DNA from: Paracoccaceae bacterium
GTDB lineage: Bacteria > Pseudomonadota > Alphaproteobacteria > Rhodobacterales > Rhodobacteraceae
Assembly: GCA_026984895.1 (NCBI GenBank)
Contig: JALSRF010000382.1
Coordinates: 1-9,118, forward strand
DNA length: 9,118 nt
Direction: 5' to 3'
The notes under the pieces were generated by a model. That model did no database searches and was not told the origin of the DNA. It worked only from the letters and a program-made list of their open reading frames with translations. Positions 1 to 5,870 of this stretch are shown piece by piece (the stretch's first letter is position 1; every line of letters begins with the position of its first letter). The translations under genes and the position numbers were made by a program.

Positions 1-349
<349 letters not shown>

Positions 350-360
350 TGCTTCTTCTG

Positions 361-399
361 TCCGCAAATATCCCGGGGGTCCGGGGGCAGCGCCCCCGG
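361..399. repeat. GC-rich intergenic hairpin, probable dispersed repeat
   Basis: Between allE and allA lies AAATATCCCGGGGGTCC followed by a perfect 8-bp inverted repeat, CCGGGGGC (381-388) and GCCCCCGG (392-399), with a 3-base loop. The right arm ends 8 bases before the allA ATG. I recall similar CCCCGG/ATATTT palindromes scattered between genes in Rhodobacterales, so this may be a dispersed element rather than a gene-specific terminator. There is no T-run after the stem. Confidence 0.6.
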
Positions 400-407
400 T
401 GCGCAGC

Positions 408-893
408 ATGACCACGATCCACCCCGAGCCTCTCACGGCCGCCGCCTTCGCCCCCTTCGGAGACATCCTCGAAGCCGCGGGCACGCCCGACATGATCATC
501 AACGAAGGCTTCTGCGAACGCTTCCACGACCGCGCCCGGCTCGACTTCGGCGCGGGCGGGCGCCCCGGCATCTCGATCTTCAAGGCAAAGCCGCGCGCCC
601 TGCCCTACCAGTTCTCCCTGCTCGAACGTCACCCCGACGGTTCCCAGGCCTTCATCCCGATGAGCGAACACCCCTTCCTCGTCATCGTCGCCCCCGACGA
701 AAACACGACGCCCGGCCGCCCGCGCGCCTTTCTCACCGCCGCGCACCAGGGCATCAACCTTCACCGCGGCACATGGCACGGCGTGCTCACCCCGCTCCAT
801 TCCCCCGGTATCTTCGCGGTCATCGACCGGATCGGCGATACCCCCAACCTCCAGGAGCATCGGCTGACAGAGCCATGCACGGTCGGCATGTAG
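408..893 (+). CDS. allA: Ureidoglycolate lyase
   Basis: Cleaves (S)-ureidoglycolate to glyoxylate and urea, the last carbon-skeleton step of allantoin use, in the cytoplasm. The 161-residue product matches the usual length of about 160. Family signatures are L-L-E-R-H-P-D-G-S-Q-A-F-I-P-M (residues 71-85), F-L-V-I-V-A-P (90-96) and the cupin-like H-R-G-T-W-H-G-V-L (119-127), followed by F-A-V-I-D-R-I-G. The ATG at 408 gives the expected N-terminus M-T-T-I-H-P-E-P-L. A GTG at 399 would add three residues but would start inside the hairpin arm. No Shine-Dalgarno sequence is visible before either start, because the preceding bases are the GC-rich repeat. The gene follows allE by 58 bases in the same direction, and a decayed purine permease follows, consistent with a former purine/ureide operon. 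Confidence 0.93.
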   Translation: MTTIHPEPLTAAAFAPFGDILEAAGTPDMIINEGFCERFHDRARLDFGAGGRPGISIFKAKPRALPYQFSLLERHPDGSQAFIPMSEHPFLVIVAPDENTTPGRPRAFLTAAHQGINLHRGTWHGVLTPLHSPGIFAVIDRIGDTPNLQEHRLTEPCTVGM

Positions 894-954
894 CGCCATG
901 CCCCGCCAGGAGGGCCGCGCGAGGCAACCGTCACGCCACACAGGAGAGACAGCC

Positions 955-1230
955 ACAACGGACGCATCCATCGGGACGCCCGAGCAACACCGCGACCCCG
1001 ACGATACTCCGTCCCCGGACAAGGCCGTGCCCCCGGGGCTGCAACATGTGCCGGCGATGTTTGCCAGCGAGGCCATCCCGGCAATCATCGTCGCCGGCGC
1101 CGCCGGTATCGGATTCGGCCCGGTCGGCGGGCGGCTGGCGGTCGTGCAAGGCGCCGGCTTCGCCTTTCTGCCGGTGGTGACCCCGGCGGTCGCGGGCATG
1201 GGCCGGGGCCGCTCCGGCTGCCGATGTTAA
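955..1230 (+). pseudogene. Remnant of NCS2 purine (uracil-xanthine type) permease
   Basis: Reading from 958 gives T-D-A-S-I-G-T-P-E-Q, then D-K-A-V-P-P-G-L-Q-H-V-P-A-M-F-A-S, A-I-P-A-I-I-V-A-G-A-A-G and G-P-V-G-G-R-L-A-V-V-Q-G-A-G-F-A-F-L-P. These follow the N-terminus and the first and third membrane segments of nucleobase:cation symporter-2 permeases in order. Three lesions are inferred. The expected start codon after the AGGAG at 942-946 reads ACA (955-957). About 30 residues that should hold the second membrane segment are missing between A-G-I-G-F-G and P-V-G-G-R. All remaining membrane segments are absent after V-A-G-M-G-R-G (about 1206), and the frame ends at a TAA at 1228-1230. An ATG at 898 opens the same frame but precedes the AGGAG and gives an unrelated leader. 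The position after allA fits a purine or ureide importer. It is most likely non-functional. Confidence 0.75.
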
Positions 1231-1242
1231 CAGTTTCTTCAC
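1227..1242 (+). promoter_or_regulatory. CtrA-like site in sulfotransferase leader (tentative)
   Basis: TTAACAGTTTCTTCAC matches the alphaproteobacterial CtrA consensus TTAA-N7-TTAAC at 8 of its 9 fixed bases. A further TTAAC lies at 1260-1264. It is 39 bases upstream of the sulfotransferase start. No convincing -35/-10 pair was seen. The match could be chance in an A/T-richer leader. Confidence 0.25.
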
Positions 1243-1265
1243 CAACATCGTGCTTTTCCTTAACG

Positions 1266-1273
1266 AAAAGGAG
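1266..1273 (+). promoter_or_regulatory. Strong ribosome binding site deciding a TTG start
   Basis: AAAAGGAG sits 8 bases before TTG at 1282 and decides that start over the ATG at 1309. Part of it (GAAAAG, 1265-1270) can pair with CTTTTC at 1253-1258 across a 6-base loop, so a small hairpin could hide it. Confidence 0.7.
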
Positions 1274-1281
1274 CGGCACTA

Positions 1282-2277
1282 TTGGTTGCCCAGATCGACA
1301 GAACCTTCATGCGCGCCCGCCCGGCCAAGCTCTGGCCGCGGATGCTGGCCTACTCTCTTTTCGAGGGGCGGCCGCTGACCACACGCGGGCGCTGGATCAA
1401 TCCGCTGGTGATGGGCGGGCACCGGCTTTGGCGCGCCCTGCCGGTAAAAAGGCCGGTCACCAACCCGATCTTCATTCTCGGCCTCGGCCGCTCGGGCACC
1501 ACCATCCTGGGCACGATCCTGGCCCTGCATCGCGACGTGGGCTACTTGAACGAGCCCAAGGCGCTGTGGAACGCCGCTTTCCCGGACGACGACGTGATCG
1601 GCTCGTACAGCCGCGGACCCGGACGGTTTCGCATGGGCGCCGCCGATGCCAGCCCCGCCAGAGTGCGCGCCCTTCACGGCAGCTATCGCGCCTATCTGCG
1701 CCTGGCGCGCGCGTCGCGCATCGTCGACAAATACCCTGAACTGATCTTCCGCACGCCACTGCTGGACGCGGCTTTTCCGGGGGCGCGGAAAATCCTGCTG
1801 CTGCGCAACGGAAACGACGTCTGCCAGTCCATCGACACCTGGTCGCGCCGCCACGGCAGGGGCCGCGACGACTGGTGGGGGCACGCGGGGCGCAAATGGA
1901 ACCTCATGCTTGGCGAACTGATCGAGCCGGACCCGTTCTTCGCCCCGGCGCGCCGCTTCCTTCACGGCGATGTGCCGCCGCTTGACAAGGCCGCGGTCGA
2001 ATGGATCGTGACCATGCGCGAAGCCGCCCGCATCATCGCGGCCGCCCCCCCGGATACCCTGGTTCTGCGCTACGAAGAGCTGACCCGCAGCCCCGGGCCG
2101 ACGCTGCGACGCGTGCTGGATTTCTGCCACCTCGCCCCCGATGAAACCATGCTCGGCTACGGGCAGAGCATCTTGCGCCAGCGCCCGCCCTATCCGCGCG
2201 CGCCGATCTCGGGCCCGTTGCGGCCTTTGTTCGAGCGGACCATGGATGCGCTTGGCTACGGCCGGGAAACCCCCTGA
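1282..2277 (+). CDS. Sulfotransferase family protein
   Basis: Likely transfers sulfate from PAPS to a hydroxyl, probably of a sugar given its partner gene. The acceptor is unknown. The 331-residue product has the 5'-phosphosulfate loop F-I-L-G-L-G-R-S-G-T-T (residues 64-74) and the 3'-phosphate motif R-K-I-L-L-L-R-N-G-N-D-V-C-Q-S (169-183), with the expected Arg and Ser. A later V-L-R-Y-E-E-L motif (261-267) is common in the bacterial Sulfotransfer_3 type. No signal peptide or membrane segment is evident, so it is cytoplasmic. The TTG start is chosen because AAAAGGAG lies 8 bases upstream. Its TGA overlaps the ATG of the glycosyltransferase by one base (TGATG), so the two are translationally coupled. 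It begins about 75 bases after the permease remnant breaks off, which suggests it arrived with the event that truncated that gene. Confidence 0.85.
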   Translation: MVAQIDRTFMRARPAKLWPRMLAYSLFEGRPLTTRGRWINPLVMGGHRLWRALPVKRPVTNPIFILGLGRSGTTILGTILALHRDVGYLNEPKALWNAAFPDDDVIGSYSRGPGRFRMGAADASPARVRALHGSYRAYLRLARASRIVDKYPELIFRTPLLDAAFPGARKILLLRNGNDVCQSIDTWSRRHGRGRDDWWGHAGRKWNLMLGELIEPDPFFAPARRFLHGDVPPLDKAAVEWIVTMREAARIIAAAPPDTLVLRYEELTRSPGPTLRRVLDFCHLAPDETMLGYGQSILRQRPPYPRAPISGPLRPLFERTMDALGYGRETP

Positions 2278-3491
2278 TGCGGGTTCTGCAGATCAGCCAT
2301 CGCCACCACATTGCCGGTGGCTCGGATGCGGTGTTTTTCGCAACCCGCAGGCTGCTGCGCGAAGCCGGGCACGAGGTGATCCCGTTCTGCATGGCCGATC
2401 CGCAAAACCGGCCGAGCCACTGGGAAAGGTTCTTTCCGGCCGGGGCCGACACCGCCTCGGCCCGGCTGCACGACACCATACGCTATTTCTACAACAGCCA
2501 GGCCCGGCGCAACCTGAACGCGCTGCTTGACCACCTGGGTCATGTGGATGTCGCCCATCTGCATATCTATCACGGCAAACAGACCCCGGCGATCCTGTCG
2601 GTCCTGCGCAACCGCGCCATTCCCGTGGTTCACACGCTTCACGAATACAAGCTGGCCTGCCCGGTCTACACGCTGGAGCGCGACGGGCGCCCCTGCCTGA
2701 ACTGCGTCCGGGGCTCGGTGCTGAACGTGCTGCGCCATCGCTGCAAGGACGGCTCCTTGCTGCGCAGCGGCGTCATGCTGGCGGAAATGGCCTCGGCCCG
2801 GCTTCTGGGAGACGTGCGCCTGGTGGACAGGTTCATCTGCGTCAGCGATTTCCAGCGCCAGATCATGCGCCGCGCCGGCCTGCCGGCAGAGCGGCTGGTG
2901 ACCCTGCACAACTTCGTCGAACCCGGCATCGCCGAGCCGGGCCATGACGGATATCTGCTCTATTTCGGGCGTATCGAGAGGCTGAAGGGCATCGAAACGC
3001 TCGTCAGGGCGGCAACGCGCGCCGGCACGCGCCTGCTCATTGCCGGCGCAGGGTCGTGGAGCGACCGGCTGCGCAGCCTGACGGACGCAACCGACCACAT
3101 CGACTACCTCGGGTTCCGGCAGGGTGACGCGCTGGCCAGGCTGGTGGCGCGTGCCCGGGCGGTGGTGGTGCCGTCGCAATGGTATGAAAACTGCCCGATG
3201 AGCGTGCTTGAAGCCAAGGCAGCCGGGCGTCCGGTGATCGGGGCCGACATCGGCGGCATTCCCGAACTTGTCCGCGATGGCATCGATGGCTTCCTGTTCG
3301 AGGCGGGGAATGTCGCGTCGCTGGAAGCCGCGTTCCGGCGCCTGGCGGCAGCGGATCACGAGACCCTGTCGCGAAACGCCCTGGCCGATGTGAAGGCGCG
3401 GTTTTCCCCGGCCCGCCATCTCCAGGACCTGATGCGGATTTACGAGGACACCTGCCCGCGGACCACCGGCGCGCATCTGCAGCCCGCCTGA
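2277..3491 (+). CDS. Family 4 glycosyltransferase (GT-B fold)
   Basis: Transfers a sugar from an activated nucleotide donor onto a growing glycan, probably a surface polysaccharide or O-antigen. The 404-residue protein has a GT4-type N-terminal domain with an early glycine loop (I-A-G-G-S-D, 12-17). It also carries the H-E-Y-K-L-A-C-P segment and cysteines at 128, 140, 143 and 156 (C-L-N-C, then H-R-C), a pattern common in one branch of bacterial GT4 enzymes. The C-terminal Glycos_transf_1 domain includes Y-F-G-R-I-E-R-L-K-G (229-238) and the E-x7-E motif (Glu304 and Glu312) in E-N-C-P-M-S-V-L-E-A, followed by G-G-I-P-E-L-V-R-D-G-I-D-G-F. The ATG overlaps the sulfotransferase stop by one base and there is no strong ribosome site of its own, so translation is coupled. 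Donor and acceptor cannot be told. Together the pair suggests synthesis of a sulfated glycan. Confidence 0.9.
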   Translation: MRVLQISHRHHIAGGSDAVFFATRRLLREAGHEVIPFCMADPQNRPSHWERFFPAGADTASARLHDTIRYFYNSQARRNLNALLDHLGHVDVAHLHIYHGKQTPAILSVLRNRAIPVVHTLHEYKLACPVYTLERDGRPCLNCVRGSVLNVLRHRCKDGSLLRSGVMLAEMASARLLGDVRLVDRFICVSDFQRQIMRRAGLPAERLVTLHNFVEPGIAEPGHDGYLLYFGRIERLKGIETLVRAATRAGTRLLIAGAGSWSDRLRSLTDATDHIDYLGFRQGDALARLVARARAVVVPSQWYENCPMSVLEAKAAGRPVIGADIGGIPELVRDGIDGFLFEAGNVASLEAAFRRLAAADHETLSRNALADVKARFSPARHLQDLMRIYEDTCPRTTGAHLQPA

Positions 3492-3498
3492 GGCGGGC
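3482..3498. terminator. Stop-codon hairpin between converging genes
   Basis: GCCCGCC, TGA, GGCGGGC forms a perfect 7-bp stem whose 3-base loop is exactly the glycosyltransferase stop codon. It lies between two converging genes and could act in either direction. There is no T-run on either side, so a Rho-independent terminator is only a possibility. Confidence 0.4.
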
Positions 3499-3516
3499 CA
3501 GGGCGGGCGGCGGGTC

Positions 3517-4035
3517 TCAGGCCGGGATTTCCACCCAGAGCCCGCTGCAATTGATCGCCGCCGGGCGACCGAGGCTGATGATCGTGTAGGTGATCATGCT
3601 TTCGGCCTTCCGATACACCTGGGCCCGTCCGATGGCGTCCCTGGCGTGCCTGATCTGCGCCCCCAGGATGCGTTGCTGCGGCGCCACGCGCTGATACGGG
3701 GCCAGCATGACAGCCTTCTGCGGGAAGCCGATCCCGAATGCGCCGGCACGGATACAGATCGGTTGCGCGCCGGGATGGTAGCGCATGAAATCCTCATCCA
3801 GAACCATGCGCTGGACCGACTTGATGGGAACAAATCCGCCGCCCTTGATCGCAACGCGGTCTCTTTCACGAAGAGTCTGTGCCGGGTAATCCCCCAGGGC
3901 AGTCTTGACCATTGTCATCGGCGCCAGGCCGCGCAGTTGCGTCAGTTCGTCGGCGGCGTTGCCAGCCTTGTTTCCAAGGCTGGCAACTTTGTAGCGACGA
4001 GGGCGCGTCGCCGAAACTGAACTCATCTCAACCAT
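3517..4035 (-). CDS. Hint-domain protein, degenerate
   Basis: The 172-residue product has an N-terminal segment of about 35 residues with no recognisable motif, then a Hint (hedgehog/intein-like) module at about 36-172. Family landmarks are G-L-A-P-x-T-x-V-K-T, F-V-P-I-K-S-V, I-C-I-R-A-G-A-F-G, V-M-L-A-P-Y-Q-R-V and the ending S-G-L-W-V-E. Such proteins are abundant in Rhodobacterales, usually with unknown function. The nucleophilic Cys expected at the start of the Hint fold is absent (L-R-G-L-A-P), the usual Gly-Asp turn reads Arg-Asp (R-E-R-D-R-V), and no C-terminal His-Asn pair is seen. Self-cleavage is therefore unlikely. The ATG at 4035 has AAGG about 9 bases upstream, and a second ATG at 4026 is possible. 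It converges on the glycosyltransferase. Base composition looks lower in GC than its neighbours, suggesting transfer. A perfect 13-bp hairpin lies in its first codons. Confidence 0.65.
   Translation of the reverse strand: MVEMSSVSATRPRRYKVASLGNKAGNAADELTQLRGLAPMTMVKTALGDYPAQTLRERDRVAIKGGGFVPIKSVQRMVLDEDFMRYHPGAQPICIRAGAFGIGFPQKAVMLAPYQRVAPQQRILGAQIRHARDAIGRAQVYRKAESMITYTIISLGRPAAINCSGLWVEIPA
3958..3987. repeat. Perfect 13-bp inverted repeat inside the Hint gene
   Basis: GTTGCCAGCCTTG (3958-3970) and CAAGGCTGGCAAC (3975-3987) are exact inverted copies around a 4-base TTTC loop. On the + strand the stem is followed by TTTGT, resembling an intrinsic terminator for transcripts running against the Hint gene. 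On the - strand it lies about 50 bases inside the coding sequence. Confidence 0.85.
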
Positions 4036-4500
4036 ACTTGCTACCTTGACTCTTCATCCCAACAAACCGGCGTGGTCACATGCCGCTCCAAACACCTTGC
4101 GACCACGCTGCACTCGTCATGGCAAGGGCCACATGCCCTTGTCGGAAACCGGATTGCAGCGATCTGCCGTCCTCGCCGGCTTCGTTGCCCGCCCGGCTTC
4201 CGACACCTGTTAGAGCGCCGGCTTCTGTTCATTTTGTGGCCGGGTATTCCGCAACCGATCATGAACAAGAAGAAAATGTGGCCAGCCGGTTTGTGGCGAA
4301 ACAGCGACCGATTTCCTATTTCGGTACAATCATGCCCGGACTCGATGCCGTAATCCACTTTTGTCGAAATTCGGCCGCCTACTGTTTCAGGCGCTGCGAC
4401 ATTTGGCGAGGCCAGCCGGGATTGAATTGTGGCAAAGATGCTGAATTCCGGCTGTCCCCGGATTGGCAACACTTCGTTTCCATTGATTTTTTCTTGAATT

Positions 4501-4559
4501 CCCCGAAATCCGACCGCCGGACCGCCGGTCGGAAGATCCATTTCCGGTTGTTTTCGGGG
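4501..4559. repeat. Nested inverted repeats
   Basis: The outer arms are CCCCGAAA (4501-4508) and TTTCGGGG (4552-4559). Inside lies CCGACC (4510-4515) with GGTCGG (4527-4532), whose loop includes a short direct repeat of GACCGCCG. The element could fold as one branched structure. Its function is unknown. Confidence 0.5.
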
Positions 4560-4616
4560 GTGTGATTCCCCGTTTCCCGGCACGATTCGGGCAGACCGGC
4601 GCATCGCGCTCTTCCG

Positions 4617-4662
4617 GCCCCCGCAGGCAAGACCCGGGCCGGGCAAACTTGCCTGCGGGGGC
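4617..4662. repeat. Perfect 15-bp inverted repeat upstream of mrp
   Basis: GCCCCCGCAGGCAAG (4617-4631) and CTTGCCTGCGGGGGC (4648-4662) are exact inverted copies separated by 16 bases that contain CCCGGGCCGGG. It ends 74 bases before the mrp ATG and is followed by AAAACATTCTATTT, with no T-run. It could be a terminator-like barrier, a transcription-factor operator, or an RNA structure if transcription starts upstream. Confidence 0.85.
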
Positions 4663-4677
4663 AAAACATTCTATTTG
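4649..4677 (+). promoter_or_regulatory. Candidate mrp promoter (weak)
   Basis: TTGCCT (4649-4654) and TATTTG (4672-4677) are spaced by 17 bases. They match 4 and 3 of 6 consensus positions. The -35 falls in the right arm of the 15-bp inverted repeat and the -10 touches the TGA-N9-TCA dyad. The match is weak by itself; the arrangement is suggestive. Confidence 0.25.
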
Positions 4678-4690
4678 ATGAATATCTTCA
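4676..4690 (+). promoter_or_regulatory. TGA-N9-TCA dyad, iron-box-like
   Basis: TGATGAATATCTTCA has TGA-N9-TCA symmetry extended to TGAnGA and TCnTCA. TGA-N9-TCA is the form described for RirA-type iron-responsive (IRO) boxes in Alphaproteobacteria, where Rrf2-family regulators sense Fe-S status. It lies 46 bases before the ATG of an Fe-S assembly gene, a fitting target. Chance occurrence is possible. Confidence 0.35.
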
Positions 4691-4736
4691 GGGCGAGGCA
4701 GCAGCCCCGCGCGCGAACATTCTTTTGGGGGATCAC

Positions 4737-5846
4737 ATGAAAGACAGGGTACTGGCACGGTTGCAGACCATCAGGACACCGGGCGGCGATGGCAACATCG
4801 TATCCGACGGCCTGGTTTCCGACATGGTTGTCGATGGCGCAAAGGTGATCTTTTCCTTGAGGACACCGGCCAACCTCAACCGTCACGCCGCCGAGCTGCG
4901 CGCAGCCGCCGAAGCCGAGGTCAGCCGGATCGACGGCGTTGACAACGTCCTGGTTGCCATCGACACCGCGACAACGCCCCCGCCGGGCGGACCCCCCCCG
5001 CCCGCCAGGGCGCGGCCCACGCTCCGGCGCGGCCCCGACCGTCCGCTGGGCCCCGACATGCGCCCGGACAAGGCCGCGATCCCCGGCGTGGCCAGCATTG
5101 TCGCGGTCGCCTCCGGCAAGGGCGGTGTCGGCAAGTCCACCACCTCGGTCAACCTGGCACTGGGGCTGCGCAGCCTGGGGTTGAAGGTCGGCCTGCTGGA
5201 TGCCGACATCTACGGGCCGTCGATTCCGCGCCTCATGGGCATCACCGACAAGCCCGCGATCGAGAACGACCGCATCGTGCCGATCGAGAAATTCGGCATC
5301 AAGGTGATGTCGATGGGCTTCCTGATCGACGAGAATTCGCCCGTGATCTGGCGCGGACCCATGATCATGTCGGCACTCATGCAACTGGTGAACGAGGTCG
5401 AATGGGGCGAGTTGGACGTACTGGTTCTGGACATGCCGCCGGGGACCGGGGACGCGCAGCTGACCATGGCGCAGCAGGTGCCGCTGACCGGCTCGGTGAT
5501 CGTCTCGACCCCGCAGGACCTGGCCCTGATCGATGCGCGGCGCGGGCTACAGATGTTCAAGAACGTCGATGTGCCCGTCTTTGGCATCATCGAGAACATG
5601 AGCACATTCATCTGCCCGCATTGCGGCGAGGCGTCAGAGATCTTCGGCCACGGCGGCGCGCTGGACGAGGCCAACAAGCTGGGCGTCACCTTCCTTGGCG
5701 CGATCCCGTTGCACATGGATATCCGCAGGTATTCCGACGAAGGCACGCCCATCGTGGTGTCCGAGCCGGACGGCCCCCATGCCAAGGTCTACAAGGACCT
5801 GGCGCTGAAGATCGCGGCCTTGCTGGAGGAAGACGACGAAGACTGA
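4737..5846 (+). CDS. mrp: Mrp/ApbC iron-sulfur cluster carrier ATPase
   Basis: A cytoplasmic P-loop ATPase of the Mrp/NBP35 family that carries and inserts [4Fe-4S] clusters into target enzymes. The 369-residue protein has an N-terminal MIP18/DUF59 domain (about 1-77), a Pro-rich linker (81-96), the deviant Walker A G-K-G-G-V-G-K-S-T (127-135), the switch D-A-D-I-Y-G-P-S (155-162), D-M-P-P-G-T-G-D (232-239) and C-P-H-C (Cys293, Cys296), which binds the bridging cluster at the dimer interface. All key residues are present and the tail is acidic. The ATG at 4737 is preferred, with GGGGGA ending 4 bases upstream. An in-frame TTG at 4725 would add four residues and lie over that site. It converges on dsrN with a 24-bp gap. 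Beside a pathway rich in [4Fe-4S] proteins (DsrAB, DsrK, DsrO), a role in loading them is a reasonable inference, but mrp is also a general housekeeping gene. Confidence 0.93.
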   Translation: MKDRVLARLQTIRTPGGDGNIVSDGLVSDMVVDGAKVIFSLRTPANLNRHAAELRAAAEAEVSRIDGVDNVLVAIDTATTPPPGGPPPPARARPTLRRGPDRPLGPDMRPDKAAIPGVASIVAVASGKGGVGKSTTSVNLALGLRSLGLKVGLLDADIYGPSIPRLMGITDKPAIENDRIVPIEKFGIKVMSMGFLIDENSPVIWRGPMIMSALMQLVNEVEWGELDVLVLDMPPGTGDAQLTMAQQVPLTGSVIVSTPQDLALIDARRGLQMFKNVDVPVFGIIENMSTFICPHCGEASEIFGHGGALDEANKLGVTFLGAIPLHMDIRRYSDEGTPIVVSEPDGPHAKVYKDLALKIAALLEEDDED

Positions 5847-5870
5847 GCGCAGACCGCCCCGCACGGCCGC

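Larger units (their letters stand above)
4036..4724. other. 689-base non-coding region with many inverted repeats
   Basis: This lies between the divergently transcribed Hint gene and mrp. A long - strand frame spans most of it, but its translation has no recognisable domain, membrane segment or family motif, so I treat the region as non-coding. It looks lower in GC than its flanks. It holds a hairpin at 4123-4141 (CAAGGGC/GCCCTTG), a nested pair at 4501-4559, the 15-bp inverted repeat at 4617-4662, and the mrp control region. No tRNA, transposase fragment or CRISPR array is visible. Confidence 0.6.

Noticed and set aside
2256..3476. Long - strand frame opposite the glycosyltransferase
   Set aside because: The + strand frame carries clear GT4 motifs. 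The opposite translation is His/Gln/Arg-rich without any recognisable fold.
4070..4108. 8-bp inverted repeat GCGTGGTC/GACCACGC with a 23-base gap, upstream of the Hint gene
   Set aside because: Short arms and a long gap. A match like this is expected about once by chance in a region of this size.
4280..4419. Direct repeat of GGCCAGCCGG at 4280-4289 and 4410-4419
   Set aside because: Ten GC-rich bases repeated 130 bases apart with no shared flanks. Not convincing as an attachment or insertion duplication.
4041..4664. 207-codon - strand frame in the non-coding region
   Set aside because: No family motif, irregular composition, and it runs through the 15-bp inverted repeat and nested hairpins. 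It is open mainly because stop codons are rare at this base composition.
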